The notes: generated by a model from the sequence alone, not told the origin. A stretch of DNA of 64,000 bases from an uncultured Ruminiclostridium sp. (GCA_934454635.1 CAKSFR010000003.1:147347-211346); one strand, 5' to 3'. Positions 18,764 through 27,875 are shown, counted from the first letter of the stretch. A program made the numbers and translations.

Positions 18764-19192
18764 TTACTTGATAAGCGTGATTTTTCCGATTATGGGAAGC
18801 TCTTTCGCTTCGCCGTTCGCCGCGTTTACGATACCCATTATCATAAGTATAAGGAACGCAATGCTTGCGATACCCATAATTGCCGCGATGATCCAGCCTA
18901 TAAACGGGATCGCGCCGAAAATACCCGTAACAACGCCCCATATCGTGCTGATGATCGCGAGAACAAGTCCCTGATTAGCGTGGAAACGCGCGAATCTCGA
19001 CTGAGGCGCGGCAACCAGCGGAATGATAACGAGCCAGCTGAGATATGCGAGAATAGCCATTCCCTTGTTGCTTTCGATATCCTGGCTGTCGAAAGAAGCG
19101 GTGAAGTCCGACGCGCCTGCGGAAGCTCCGCAAGAGGGACATGACTGAGAGCCGTCGGGAATCTGCGCTCCGCAGTTTTTGCAGAATGCCAT
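18764..19192 (-). CDS. Zinc-ribbon membrane protein (DUF4870-like)
   Basis: This protein has 142 residues from the ATG at 19192, chosen because AGGAGGA lies 7 bases upstream and the zinc ribbon starts at once (MAFCKNCGAQIPDGSQSCPSCG). The ribbon's two CxxC pairs are followed by a linker, then a DUF4870-like part with about three membrane helices (LAYLSWLVIIPLVA; RFHANQGLVLAIISTIW; GIVNAANGEAKELPIIG). Function is unknown. Such proteins are common single genes in Firmicutes. Confidence 0.85.
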   Translation of the reverse strand: MAFCKNCGAQIPDGSQSCPSCGASAGASDFTASFDSQDIESNKGMAILAYLSWLVIIPLVAAPQSRFARFHANQGLVLAIISTIWGVVTGIFGAIPFIGWIIAAIMGIASIAFLILMIMGIVNAANGEAKELPIIGKITLIK

Positions 19193-19399
19193 AGTAAAAT
19201 CCTCCTCATATTTTACGGCGAACGCCGTTTTCATCAATTATATCACATTTTTGCTGCATTTGTCCACAAATAAAAAAGAAAAACGCAAATTGACATAAAT
19301 TTTTGTGCAAATTCATTGTTAAAAACGGGAATATCCGGGGAAAATTTGTCATACTGCAATATTTAACGTGCATTATGCGCTGCGCACACCCGTCCCGCC

Positions 19400-19428
19400 T
19401 TGACATATTGAATAATTTATGGCATAAT
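19400..19428 (+). promoter_or_regulatory. Promoter of the CorC/CNNM-like gene
   Basis: TTGACA (19400-19405) and CATAAT (19423-19428) are separated by 17 bp. The rest of the 303-base gap from 19193 to 19495 is AT-rich and shows nothing else. Confidence 0.7.
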
Positions 19429-19495
19429 ATATTGTACAGCTTTACAAAAAATGTTTTGCTGAAATTTTTTGACACGAAAGGATCCTTTTTACAAA

Positions 19496-20764
19496 ATGGA
19501 AGACCACATAGCCACGATTATCTTTATTATCATTCTCGTAGCTTTTTCCGCATTCTTCTCGGCAACAGAAACCAGCTTCACAAGCGCGAACAAAATACGC
19601 CTTAAAAGTAAGGCGGACAACGGCTCAAAGTCGGCTGCGCGCGCGCTGAAAATAATCAACCGCTTCGACAAAACCCTCACCACTATCCTTATCGGCAACA
19701 ACATTGTAAATATACTTACCTCGTCGCTCGCGACCGTTATGTGCATTGACCTTTTCAAGGAAAACGGCTCGCTTATATCAACTGTCGCGACCACGTTTAT
19801 CGTACTTATTTTCGGCGAAATTCTCCCGAAAACCATTGCAAAGGGGCACGCGGAGAGCTTTATCTGCGCGGTAAGCCTGCCCGTAAGCATACTTATAACA
19901 GTTTTTACGCCCCTTTCGGCGTTCTTCCTGCTGCTTCAGAAAGGCGCGACCAAGCTTTTCAGCGGCAAAAACAAGGAAGTCAGCATGACCGAGCAGGAGC
20001 TTATGCACATCATCGACGAAATCGAGGACGAGGGAGTTCTTGAGGAGCAGGAAAGCGACCTTGTGCGCAGCGCGCTTGTTTTCGACGAAACGGTCGTTTC
20101 GGAGGTAATCACGCCGCGCGTTAATATTACCGCTGTCGAGATAAATTCCGGCACTGACAAGGTCAAGGAGCTGTTTCTTTCTGAATCCTATTCGCGCCTG
20201 CCCGTTTATGAAAAGACTATCGACCATATCGTCGGCGTTATTACGCAGAAAGACTTTTTCGAGCGCATGGTGCGCGGCGGGACGTTCTATATCCGCGACA
20301 TTATTCAGGAAACCATGCATATCCCAGATCTTATGAAGCTTTCCGACGTTCTGCGCCAGATGCAGAAAAGGAAAATTCACCTCGCGGTCGTCGTTGACCA
20401 GTACGGCGGCACGGAGGGTATCGTTACGCTTGAAGATATTCTTGAGGAACTTGTCGGGGAGATCTGGGACGAGGACGACGAGATAACCGCGCCCGTGAAA
20501 TTCATCTCCGAAACCGTTTTTGAAACGACTGGAGAGGTGTCGCAGAACGACTTTAACCGCTTTTTTGAGGCGCGCGGAATGGACTATAAGCTTGACACCG
20601 AGAGCAACACCGTCGGCGGCTGGATCTTCGAGCTTTTCGGGCGTATTCCCGAGCCGGGCGACACTATCGAAACCGATAAGTTCCGCATAACGGTCGAAAC
20701 GCTCGACAATTTCCGTATCGGAACGATTCGCTTTGAAATTCTCGCGCCGCAGAGATCCGAATAA
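19496..20764 (+). CDS. CNNM/CorC-family transporter-associated protein (hemolysin C-like)
   Basis: This protein has about 422 residues. The order is a DUF21/CNNM membrane domain (residues ~1-185, AFFSATETSFTSANKIR), a pair of CBS domains (~195-320; VITPRVNITAVEI ... HLAVVVDQYGGTEGIVTLEDILEELVGEI) and a CorC_HlyC domain at the end (NTVGGWIFELFGRIPEPGD). Family members are linked to Mg2+/Co2+ efflux, with CBS domains sensing nucleotides. The start is uncertain: a TTG at 19469 would add 9 residues, but the ATG at 19496 fits better, with AAAGGA 14 bases before it. It is followed at once by an NfeD-like membrane protein gene. Confidence 0.88.
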   Translation: MEDHIATIIFIIILVAFSAFFSATETSFTSANKIRLKSKADNGSKSAARALKIINRFDKTLTTILIGNNIVNILTSSLATVMCIDLFKENGSLISTVATTFIVLIFGEILPKTIAKGHAESFICAVSLPVSILITVFTPLSAFFLLLQKGATKLFSGKNKEVSMTEQELMHIIDEIEDEGVLEEQESDLVRSALVFDETVVSEVITPRVNITAVEINSGTDKVKELFLSESYSRLPVYEKTIDHIVGVITQKDFFERMVRGGTFYIRDIIQETMHIPDLMKLSDVLRQMQKRKIHLAVVVDQYGGTEGIVTLEDILEELVGEIWDEDDEITAPVKFISETVFETTGEVSQNDFNRFFEARGMDYKLDTESNTVGGWIFELFGRIPEPGDTIETDKFRITVETLDNFRIGTIRFEILAPQRSE

Positions 20765-21318
20765 TGATTTTTTACATTTGCGTCGCGGTAGTCGCGGTTT
20801 GCGGCTTTACTGCGGATATGATACTGCGCTACATGGAGAAAATACGCTCGTTCGGAATGGAAACGCGCCTGCATAATATAAAGGGCAAAACCATTCCGAT
20901 AGAGGATTTTATCCCATATAACATAACCCTGCTTACCGTATTTTTCTCGGCGTTCGGAATTGCGGGAACGCTGCTGAAGCTGCTTGAAATGAACGGCTTT
21001 GTGACATTTCCCACCGCTGTAATGTGCGGAATGTTCGCGAACTTTTTCGCCGTGCGGCTGGTGCGGAAAATGCGCGTTAAGCCTATCCCAAAAAACGAGG
21101 ATCTTAGCGGCTGCGACGCGGTCTGTACGGAGGATATTCCCGCAGACGGCTATGGGGCTGTGTGCGTGACGTGGAACGGGCGGAAATATACTTTTCCCGC
21201 AGTTCCGGCGAACGAAAATGAAATCAAGGCGGGCGAAAAGGTCGTTATCCTTTACCGCTCGGACGGGGTCTGCTTTGCCGAAACTCCCGAACGTCTTATT
21301 GATGTACTTAACGAATAA
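20764..21318 (+). CDS. NfeD-like membrane protein, function unknown
   Basis: This protein has 184 residues and overlaps the previous stop by one base (TAATG). There are membrane helices at residues ~1-20, 55-72 and 80-98. A C-terminal soluble part (~110-180; GYGAVCVTWNGRKYTFPA ... GEKVVILYRSDGV) looks like the OB-fold of NfeD-type proteins. It is probably co-transcribed with the CorC-like gene. NfeD proteins are membrane-organising partners of proteases or flotillins; that role is only inference here. Confidence 0.6.
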   Translation: MIFYICVAVVAVCGFTADMILRYMEKIRSFGMETRLHNIKGKTIPIEDFIPYNITLLTVFFSAFGIAGTLLKLLEMNGFVTFPTAVMCGMFANFFAVRLVRKMRVKPIPKNEDLSGCDAVCTEDIPADGYGAVCVTWNGRKYTFPAVPANENEIKAGEKVVILYRSDGVCFAETPERLIDVLNE

Positions 21319-21350
21319 CCGCGCAGAAACGATTGCTTCTGCGCGGTATA
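21318..21350. terminator. Bidirectional terminator
   Basis: CCGCGCAGAA and TTCTGCGCGG form a perfect 10-bp stem with an 8-base loop between two converging genes, followed by a short T-rich stretch. Confidence 0.7.
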
Positions 21351-21353
21351 GTT

Positions 21354-23657
21354 TTACCCAAAATATCTCGGATTCAGCTTATCTTTCGGGATATAGAATG
21401 AATCCGCCATCCATGCTGATATATCTTCATCAAAGTAGGTATAGCACACCGTTACGAGTTGATTTTCCACCGAGGCTACAAACGCAAACCGCAGTTTGTT
21501 GCGTTTTTCCTCGGGAGCATATTCCCGCCAGTTTTTACAGAGAAGCGTTTCGGGCGATATCGCTTCCGAGGTCTGCGTATCAATATAGATCCAGAAGTCC
21601 GGCGCAGAAGGATCGGTGTAAAGCTTATAGTACGGACCGTCGCTGTCAAAAGAACCGAAAAAACGCAGAGAGTATTCTACGCTTGGATCAAGATCGTAAA
21701 AATCATACACATACTTTATTGCCGAGCGCTGCGCTTTAAGAATCCGTTCATTTTCCGCGGCGATCTCTTCGTCGGTGTGAATGCGCGAGCCTGTATAATA
21801 TGTCAGGTAAGAGCCGTTCTCGGAAACAAAACCAATATCATATTCGGGCAGATCGCCGCCGTATATGTATACTGCGTCAACACTGTCGTTTAAGAGAGCG
21901 GTGATGTCGCGGTATTCAAATACTGCGCACATTTTCTCAAGTTCCCCCGTACAATCCGCATGAATAACAGGCGAGGAGTAAAAATAAGGATTTTTCGGCT
22001 CAAACCAGACGCCGAGCGTTAATTGGGAATATAATATGGTGTATTTCGGCGAAGAACCGAGAAGTCCCGAAAAATCAGCTTTCTGCTCGTCGTCGCATGA
22101 ATTGAAATAACAGTCCGAAATATTTTCGCCGAGGGCGTTGTTAAGGAGCGGAACAAAGTCCGTTCCCTCATAGAAAAGGTCGGAAAGCTGCGTTATTTCG
22201 CGGCGTTCAACAAGGTCGTAAGCGAACGTTTCAAGATAATCGTACGAATCGTAGATAGCATAACCGGCGTAGTGAGCGATGTCATAGGCGGGATAACCGA
22301 GAGCTACGAAAAGATAGCCGTTGCTTATTGCCGCCTCCATGACCATTCCGCCCGAACCGCGCCATGCACGCTTGGAAGAATCGGCGCCGAACGGGTCGTT
22401 TTCGTCTAATTTTATGTATTTGTCGCAGGAGTATGGGGCGAGTCGATCGCAAATCTCTTTTAATTTTTGGTTCAGTTCGTTCTGAAGCTCCTCGTCGTTG
22501 AAGCAGGTGAATTTGAACCGCTTATCCGTAAGGTCGTATACGAAGCCGTTGTTTTTGTACAGGCTCACATACTGATATTTCAGCGGACGCTGAGGGTCGT
22601 CGTTCTTTCTGCCTGTTCCTACCGCTTCATAAGGCATGAGATTTTCGGGGAGAGCCATGCCGTTTACGGGGAGATAGCCGCTTTCGAGAACGGCGGTCTG
22701 TCCCTCGTCGGAAGCAACCCAGTCCATGAACGGCTTTGCTTTTTCGGCGGATTTGTCCGTGCATATCATATAGGTGCAGCTTGAAAGAGGATAGCTGCCG
22801 TCCGCCATAGTCGCTTTTGTCGGCTTAACGCCGTCCACGGAGATGAATCTGACCTTGTTCGCGTTTGCGTACATCTGCGCGGCGTAGGAATATACCGAAT
22901 AGCCTATCGCGTTTTCGGCATTGTCGTAAGTAGCGACAGCGTCCATTATCCCGCCCATTCCATATTCAATGTATTTGGGTTCGGGCGCAATAAGCGTGTT
23001 CTCACCCATAAATTCGGTCATGTAATTCTGGCTGCCCGAATCCTTGTTGCGCTGATAAGCGATAATAGGCTCGTCGTTTCCGCCGACCTCGCTCCAGTTC
23101 GTGATTTTCCCGCTGTAAATTCCTCGGAGCTGTTCGCTCGTGAGCGATTCGACGGGGTTGTTCACATTCACGACAAAGACGAAGCCCTCTTTTGCCGCGG
23201 GGACTTGGGTCAGCGTAAGCCCCTTGGCTTTAGCGCTTTCCTCCTGTTCAGCCGAAATCGGAACGCTGAATATCATATCGACTTCGCCGTTTATCAGCCG
23301 TTCGAACGACTTGTGCGTGGTCGTGTGTTCGACAAGCTCGCGCGCTCTGCTGTATGTTATACCGAGAACATGGGATTTAAGCCCTGCTTCCAGCGGCGCC
23401 GCCGAGGTCGAACCGTCCATTTTGGGCAGCGAAGCGGCAATGTCGGGTTCGGGCTGTTCGGTGACAGAAGCCGATGCTTCGCTTTCGGGGGTCGTTTCGG
23501 GCGCTGAAGATGTCAACTCGGAGGTCGGCGCAGCTAACGACTGAGAAGCTTCCGACTCGGGAGAAGAGAGCGGGGAAGAAGTATCCTCGGCGGGATTTTG
23601 CGCACACGCCGCGAGAAGTGTTCCGCATAAAATAAAAGCAAAAATTTTCCTTTTCAT
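21354..23657 (-). CDS. PstS-like substrate-binding lipoprotein with a large C-terminal domain
   Basis: This protein has 767 residues. The second ATG (23657) is preferred because GAGAGGA is too close to the first. The lipoprotein signal is LLAAC at residues ~15-20. A Ser/Glu/Pro/Thr-rich linker (~25-90) precedes a PBP-like domain (~95-330; GEVDMIFSVPIS, LRGIYSGKITNWSEVGG, AYQRNKDSGSQNYM), typical of phosphate-binding PstS. The rest (~335-767) is like DUF3298/RsiV extracellular domains (ITQLSDLFYEGTDFVPLLN). No pst transporter genes are adjacent, so it may be a phosphate sensor, a cell-wall protein or a transporter component acting at a distance. Confidence 0.75.
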   Translation of the reverse strand: MKRKIFAFILCGTLLAACAQNPAEDTSSPLSSPESEASQSLAAPTSELTSSAPETTPESEASASVTEQPEPDIAASLPKMDGSTSAAPLEAGLKSHVLGITYSRARELVEHTTTHKSFERLINGEVDMIFSVPISAEQEESAKAKGLTLTQVPAAKEGFVFVVNVNNPVESLTSEQLRGIYSGKITNWSEVGGNDEPIIAYQRNKDSGSQNYMTEFMGENTLIAPEPKYIEYGMGGIMDAVATYDNAENAIGYSVYSYAAQMYANANKVRFISVDGVKPTKATMADGSYPLSSCTYMICTDKSAEKAKPFMDWVASDEGQTAVLESGYLPVNGMALPENLMPYEAVGTGRKNDDPQRPLKYQYVSLYKNNGFVYDLTDKRFKFTCFNDEELQNELNQKLKEICDRLAPYSCDKYIKLDENDPFGADSSKRAWRGSGGMVMEAAISNGYLFVALGYPAYDIAHYAGYAIYDSYDYLETFAYDLVERREITQLSDLFYEGTDFVPLLNNALGENISDCYFNSCDDEQKADFSGLLGSSPKYTILYSQLTLGVWFEPKNPYFYSSPVIHADCTGELEKMCAVFEYRDITALLNDSVDAVYIYGGDLPEYDIGFVSENGSYLTYYTGSRIHTDEEIAAENERILKAQRSAIKYVYDFYDLDPSVEYSLRFFGSFDSDGPYYKLYTDPSAPDFWIYIDTQTSEAISPETLLCKNWREYAPEEKRNKLRFAFVASVENQLVTVCYTYFDEDISAWMADSFYIPKDKLNPRYFG

Positions 23658-23689
23658 TAGCATTATCCTCTCAAACTTTTTATGCTTTT

Positions 23690-23718
23690 ATTTTAACAAA
23701 TTATGATATAAATGTCAA
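23690..23718 (-). promoter_or_regulatory. Promoter of the PstS-like lipoprotein gene
   Basis: On the minus strand, TTGACA (23718-23713) and TAAAAT (23695-23690) are 17 bp apart and about 33 bases before the start codon. I looked for a Pho-type box and saw none that I could defend. Confidence 0.75.
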
Positions 23719-23766
23719 CCAAAAAACACGGCAGCGGCGGACATTTCTGCCCGCCGCCGTCGTGTA
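23719..23766 (-). terminator. Terminator of the HtrA gene
   Basis: On the minus strand a long GC-rich hairpin (ACACGACGGCGGCGG with CCGCCGCTGCCGTGT) is followed by TTTTTT, directly upstream of the PstS-like gene promoter. Confidence 0.8.
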
Positions 23767-23796
23767 AAGTATATAGGGGGAATCTCGTAAGCTGAA

Positions 23797-25164
23797 TTAC
23801 TGTGAGCTTTCCGCAAGCTCAATCTCAATGTCAACGCTGTCAAGCGTTCCCGACTCGTTCGCTCTTGCGACGGTAGCCGTTATCTTGTCGCCCACATGGA
23901 GCTTGCCGATAATCGACTGTACGTCGGCGACCGTTTCGACATTTGTGCCGTTGATCTTTGTGATAACGTCCGATATGCGCAGGTTGCTTTTGCTTACGGG
24001 TGCGTCCTCGCGGATATCCGAAACGAGCAGACCCTTGGTGAGCTTTATGCCGTAAAGCTGCGCACGGTATTCATTGAGTTCAATTGTCGTTATTCCGAGA
24101 ACGGGTCTGCTCTTTACATATCCGTAGCTGAGCAGGTCTTCCATAACGGGCTTTGCCTCGTTGATAGTAAGCGCGAAGCCTATGCCCTCGAACGTGTCCG
24201 TAATGATCTTTGAGTTTACAACGCCGACAACGTTGCCGTACATATCGAAAAGTCCGCCGCCCGAGTTACCGCTGTTGATTGCGGTATCGGTCTGGATAAG
24301 GCTTAATTTGTAGCCCTCTGAAAGGCATACGCGGTTAAGTCCCGAAACAATGCCCTTTGTCATTGTGTGAGCGAACATGATATCGCCCGTTACGCCGGGG
24401 TTACCGATCGCGCATACTTCCTGACCGACTTTAAGACTGTCGCTGTCGCCGATTTTTGCCGCGATGAATTTCTCGCTGCGGTCAATTTTGATTACTGCGA
24501 TATCGGTCGACGTATCAGAGCCGATAACTGTCGCTTCATATTCATAGGTTTTTGAGTCGTCCTCGTAGTCGTTTACTTCGACTACCAGCTTTACCGCTTC
24601 GTCAACAACGTGAGCGTTTGTGAGGATATAGCCGTCCTCCGTAAACACGATCCCGCTGCCGTAGCCTGCATAAACCGGTTCATTGTTTTTCTGACTGCTG
24701 CCATGTCCGTCGCCGTAGCCGAAGAAATAGTCATAATATCCGCCGTAATCGCTAGAGCTTTGGTTCATGTACACCTTGATAAGCACGATCGTGTCGTTTA
24801 CCGCTTCATAAAGCTCGCTGGCGGTATATGCTCCGTCCGCGCCGGTCGGAACAACGCTTGAAGCGTTCACTTTCTGGCTTGCGCCTGAAGATGTGGAAGC
24901 GTTTATCGCGTCGATAGCCGATGAAACATCGCCGGGAAGATTTGCTTTATCTGAGTTGCCGGCAAAATTTGCATTCGATGATGAAGTGCCGTTATCCGAG
25001 GACGAAGTTTGCAGTGATGAAGCCAGATAAGCTCCGCCGAAGCCCGAACCTCCTCCGATTACCGCGACCGCGGCAACCAAAGCGACAACAGTTTTCATTT
25101 TGCCCTTGTTCTTTTTCGGGGGCTGTTCTTCTGTATACTGAGTTGTGTAATAGTTTTCGCTCAT
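23797..25164 (-). CDS. HtrA/DegP-like membrane-anchored serine protease
   Basis: This protein has 455 residues. Start at 25164 is preferred (MSENYY..., GAAAGGA upstream) over an ATG 39 bases earlier. A cytoplasmic N-terminus precedes one membrane helix (residues ~24-50). A Ser/Asn-rich linker follows, then a trypsin-like domain (~115-340) with the triad H185 (TNAHVVDEA), D221 (TDIAVIKID) and S301 (INSGNSGGGL). One PDZ domain ends the protein (~345-450; RPVLGITTIEL). Family members degrade misfolded proteins at the outer membrane face. A Tyr/Gly/Asp-rich insert (DYGGYYDYFFGYGDGHG, ~139-155) lies near the start of the protease domain and is probably a surface loop. Confidence 0.92.
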   Translation of the reverse strand: MSENYYTTQYTEEQPPKKNKGKMKTVVALVAAVAVIGGGSGFGGAYLASSLQTSSSDNGTSSSNANFAGNSDKANLPGDVSSAIDAINASTSSGASQKVNASSVVPTGADGAYTASELYEAVNDTIVLIKVYMNQSSSDYGGYYDYFFGYGDGHGSSQKNNEPVYAGYGSGIVFTEDGYILTNAHVVDEAVKLVVEVNDYEDDSKTYEYEATVIGSDTSTDIAVIKIDRSEKFIAAKIGDSDSLKVGQEVCAIGNPGVTGDIMFAHTMTKGIVSGLNRVCLSEGYKLSLIQTDTAINSGNSGGGLFDMYGNVVGVVNSKIITDTFEGIGFALTINEAKPVMEDLLSYGYVKSRPVLGITTIELNEYRAQLYGIKLTKGLLVSDIREDAPVSKSNLRISDVITKINGTNVETVADVQSIIGKLHVGDKITATVARANESGTLDSVDIEIELAESSQ

Positions 25165-25371
25165 TTTTTTGTACCGTCCTTTCTTTCTTGACTGTGACAT
25201 CATTGTAACGCAGGATTGTGAAAAAAAAGTGACTGTTTTCTTAACATTAAATAATTTCAGCGTAAATAATGGGTGATTTTTGAGGAATTGTTCGGATAAA
25301 ACGCTGCAAATCGGCTCAATCGTGCTTCACGTGCCCCGCGCCTTTCCCCGTGTCGGCTTTATCCCGCAGCT

Positions 25372-25541
25372 TGCCAAACGGCGCGAAAGCGGGGGATAGT
25401 GCGCGCGGGCGCTGCCCGCGCTTTCGGCGAAGCCGAAAGCGCGTCTGCGGCGGCAAAGCCGCCGCAGTGCCGCGAAGCGAAGCTTCGCGGCGGCAGCGCC
25501 CGCGCGCTGCGCTCTTTCGCCGCAGGCGAAAGTGCGCAGCG
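25372..25541 (+). repeat. GC-rich cloverleaf element 1
   Basis: The outer stem 25403-25416 pairs perfectly over 14 bp with 25492-25505. Inside are three hairpins: 25417-25443 (CTTTCGGCGAAGCCGAAAG core), 25445-25467 (GCGGCGGCAAAGCCGCCGC) and 25470-25490 (CCGCGAAGCGAAGCTTCGCG). A fourth hairpin (25503-25541, TTTCGCCGCAGGCGAAA core) follows. The left flank has the family's conserved lead-in (TTGCCAAACG ... GGGGATAGTGCG). It occupies most of the 395-base gap between the htrA and scfB genes. Confidence 0.85.
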
Positions 25542-25559
25542 TTGCAAAAGCGCAGTATG

Positions 25560-26954
25560 TCAGTTATTTTCGTTAGCCTGTTCGAGTTTCACGCCAAGCG
25601 CTATGCCGCACTCGATGCGCTTGCGCATAAGCTCGCACTGGAGCGGCATAGGCTTGCGGACGTCGCCCTCGTAGATGAACGAGCCGGCATTGCAGCCGCC
25701 CGAGCAGTAGAATTTCGCCCAACAGTCCGCACAGCCCTCTTTACTGTAAATGTGCGTTTTCGCGAAATAATTCGCAATGTCGCCGTTTATCTTTCCTTCA
25801 TATATATTGCCCATTTTCCATTCGTCAATACCGACAAACTGATGACATGGATAAATATCTCCGTCTGGAGTTACCGCGACGTATTCGTTGCCGCAGCCGC
25901 AGCCGCGCAAACGTTTTATCGCGCAGGGACCTTGCTGCAAGTCGATCATGAAATGGAAGAAATTGAACGGCTTTCTGCCGGTTTTTTCGACCTCGGAAGC
26001 CATTATGTCGTAAAGTCGATCGTAGCCCTTGAAAATTATCGGAAGATCTTTTTCGGTTATCGCGTAGTCCATATCCTCAGGCGCCGTAACCGGTTCTACG
26101 GAAAGCTGCGGAAAGCCCAGCGACGCGATATGTAAAACGTCCTCAACGAAATCGAGATTGAATTTTGTGAATGTTCCGCGAACATAATAATCGGTTCTGC
26201 CGGGGTTTGTTCTGCCCTCGACAAGCTTCTTGAACTTTGGCACGATTATATCATAGCTGCCCTTGTTGTTTGGCGTAATGCGGATATTATCGTTGACTTC
26301 CTTACGGCCGTCGAGCGAAAGGACGCAGTTCGACATCTCGCGGTTGATATATTCGATTTTCCCGTCGTCGAGCAGCATACCGTTTGTGGTGATAGTGAAG
26401 CGGAAATTCTTTCCGTGTTCCTTTTCAACGCTGCGCGCATAATCGACCGTTGAGGTCACGGTGTCCCACGCCATGAGCGGCTCGCCGCCGAAGAAATCCA
26501 GCTCGAGATTCTGCCGACCCGCGGAGTGTTCAATAAGAAAGTCGATAGCCTTTCTGCCCGTTTCGGGCGTCATCAGCTTTCTGCCCGTTCCGAAATCGCC
26601 CGTTTCCGCGAAGCAGTACTTGCAGCGCAGGTTACAGTCGTGCGAAACGTGCAGACACATCGCCTTTATAGGCGCTTTTACGGACATTTCGGCGTATTTG
26701 CGGTATTCGTCCGTGCTGAAAAGTATCCCGTCCCGATAAAGCTCATAAATTTCGTCGTAGCACTCATCAAGCTCCTCGCGCGGATATTCGGGAAGCGCCT
26801 TTGCAACGGCTTCGGGAAGCTTATTTTCGAGGGGCGGGGTAAGAAAACCGAGCAGGTCGTATACTATTTTATCAACAACATGAACGCCGCCGCTGTTTAC
26901 ATCAAGAACGATATAATTGTCGCCCTGATGAAAACGATGGATTGAATTGTTCAT
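25560..26954 (-). CDS. scfB: SCIFF radical SAM maturase (thioether-forming)
   Basis: This protein has 464 residues. An N-terminal peptide-recognition-like region (~1-95) is followed by the radical SAM core with CNLRCKYC (C107, C111, C114). The C-terminal SPASM/twitch region is cysteine-rich (GPCAIKRLRGCGCG; YPCHQFVG; GCADCWAKFYCSGGC) and binds auxiliary Fe-S clusters. The family installs cysteine-to-alpha-carbon thioether bonds in the SCIFF peptide, whose gene lies just upstream at 27030-27173. AGGAGG precedes the start. Its 3' end abuts the GC-rich cloverleaf element. Confidence 0.95.
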   Translation of the reverse strand: MNNSIHRFHQGDNYIVLDVNSGGVHVVDKIVYDLLGFLTPPLENKLPEAVAKALPEYPREELDECYDEIYELYRDGILFSTDEYRKYAEMSVKAPIKAMCLHVSHDCNLRCKYCFAETGDFGTGRKLMTPETGRKAIDFLIEHSAGRQNLELDFFGGEPLMAWDTVTSTVDYARSVEKEHGKNFRFTITTNGMLLDDGKIEYINREMSNCVLSLDGRKEVNDNIRITPNNKGSYDIIVPKFKKLVEGRTNPGRTDYYVRGTFTKFNLDFVEDVLHIASLGFPQLSVEPVTAPEDMDYAITEKDLPIIFKGYDRLYDIMASEVEKTGRKPFNFFHFMIDLQQGPCAIKRLRGCGCGNEYVAVTPDGDIYPCHQFVGIDEWKMGNIYEGKINGDIANYFAKTHIYSKEGCADCWAKFYCSGGCNAGSFIYEGDVRKPMPLQCELMRKRIECGIALGVKLEQANENN

Positions 26955-27029
26955 AGTTTATCCTCCTGATAACAAAATTCAAGGGCGGCAAGGTTTTATG
27001 CCGCCCTCTGAAATTCTCTTTTAAACAGC

Positions 27030-27173
27030 TTACTTAGCTGCTTCGCACTGCTGATTAGCGATCGTGCAGGAAGTCTTGCAGGCAGACTGGCAGGAAGTCT
27101 GGCACTTGCCGCAGCCGCCCTTTGCAGCGGTTTCCTTTAAGTTAGCCTTATTGATTGTCTGAATGTGCTTCAT
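27030..27173 (-). CDS. scfA: SCIFF ribosomal peptide precursor
   Basis: A 47-residue ORF on the minus strand, with GGAGG before the ATG at 27173, reads MKHIQTINKANLKETAAKGG followed by a cysteine-rich core (CGKC, TSC, SAC, TSC, QQC). The core has exactly six cysteines, which is the definition of the 'six cysteines in forty-five residues' family, and the leader KHIQTINKANLKETAAKGGC is family-typical. The maturase gene follows 75 bases later. SCIFF is nearly universal in Clostridia, which suggests a housekeeping role; its actual function is unknown. Confidence 0.95.
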   Translation of the reverse strand: MKHIQTINKANLKETAAKGGCGKCQTSCQSACKTSCTIANQQCEAAK

Positions 27174-27205
27174 AATAAAAACCTCCGGGAGATATAATTT
27201 TCTTA

Positions 27206-27234
27206 ATTATAACACGTTTTTCGTCAAAATGCAA
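27206..27234 (-). promoter_or_regulatory. Promoter of scfA-scfB
   Basis: On the minus strand, TTGCAT (27234-27229) and a perfect TATAAT (27211-27206) are 17 bp apart, about 32 bases before the scfA start. Confidence 0.8.
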
Positions 27235-27253
27235 TACCCAAAGCAATATTTTT

Positions 27254-27760
27254 TCAGCCCGCAGCGTCAAGTCCTTTCTCAATATAAAAAGGCACCTCCT
27301 CGGGAGGTATTCCGAGCGCGTAGGATAATTCGCCGCAGACAGAGCCTTCCGTTTCGCGGATTATGCGCTCGTCGGTGACTTTCGGCTTCTTTCCGCTTTG
27401 TCTTATCCGATTTTTCATATCGCGTATAGTGACGATGAGCCGTGCGATTTCCGTGCAGCTTCCGCCCGAAAGAATTTCTCTGAAGCGCTTGCGGCGTGCG
27501 TTATCGTTTTCGCATTTTATCGGCTCCTGTGCGGGCATAAGCCCGATTATTTCCTGTATCTGCGCCTTTGTGAGAACAAGGCGGATTTTCGGGTTCAGCC
27601 GAACCGCTTCAACGGGGATATATACCGTCGAACGCTCGTTTTCAACCGCTCTGAGAACGTAATATTCGTCCGTTTTTCCGTCAAATGTCTTTTCGGCAAC
27701 TCCTTCAATGCGGCAGATTCCCTCCGCTGCATGAACGACTGCGTCGCCCGTTTTAAACAT
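27254..27760 (-). CDS. CarD-like transcription regulator
   Basis: This 168-residue protein has the CarD/TRCF RNA-polymerase-interacting Tudor-like domain at residues ~1-65 (MFKTGDAVVHAAEGICRI ... YYVLRAVENERSTVYIPV). A helical C-terminal part (~70-165) follows. CarD family members bind the RNA polymerase beta subunit and stabilise open promoter complexes. It is a stand-alone gene with its own promoter, upstream of the scfAB promoter. No partner is obvious. Confidence 0.88.
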   Translation of the reverse strand: MFKTGDAVVHAAEGICRIEGVAEKTFDGKTDEYYVLRAVENERSTVYIPVEAVRLNPKIRLVLTKAQIQEIIGLMPAQEPIKCENDNARRKRFREILSGGSCTEIARLIVTIRDMKNRIRQSGKKPKVTDERIIRETEGSVCGELSYALGIPPEEVPFYIEKGLDAAG

Positions 27761-27802
27761 ATTATCCGCCCCTTTCGTCGATATTCTAAATATCTAAATA
27801 TA

Positions 27803-27832
27803 AGTATAGCATATCCGGTGAAAAAATGTCAT
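27803..27832 (-). promoter_or_regulatory. Promoter of the CarD-like gene
   Basis: On the minus strand, ATGACA (27832-27827) and TATACT (27808-27803) are 18 bp apart and about 45 bases before the start codon. Confidence 0.6.
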
Positions 27833-27875
27833 AGGTAGTTTTCACAAAAAGGGGGACGCTGTTTTTTGTGCAGTT

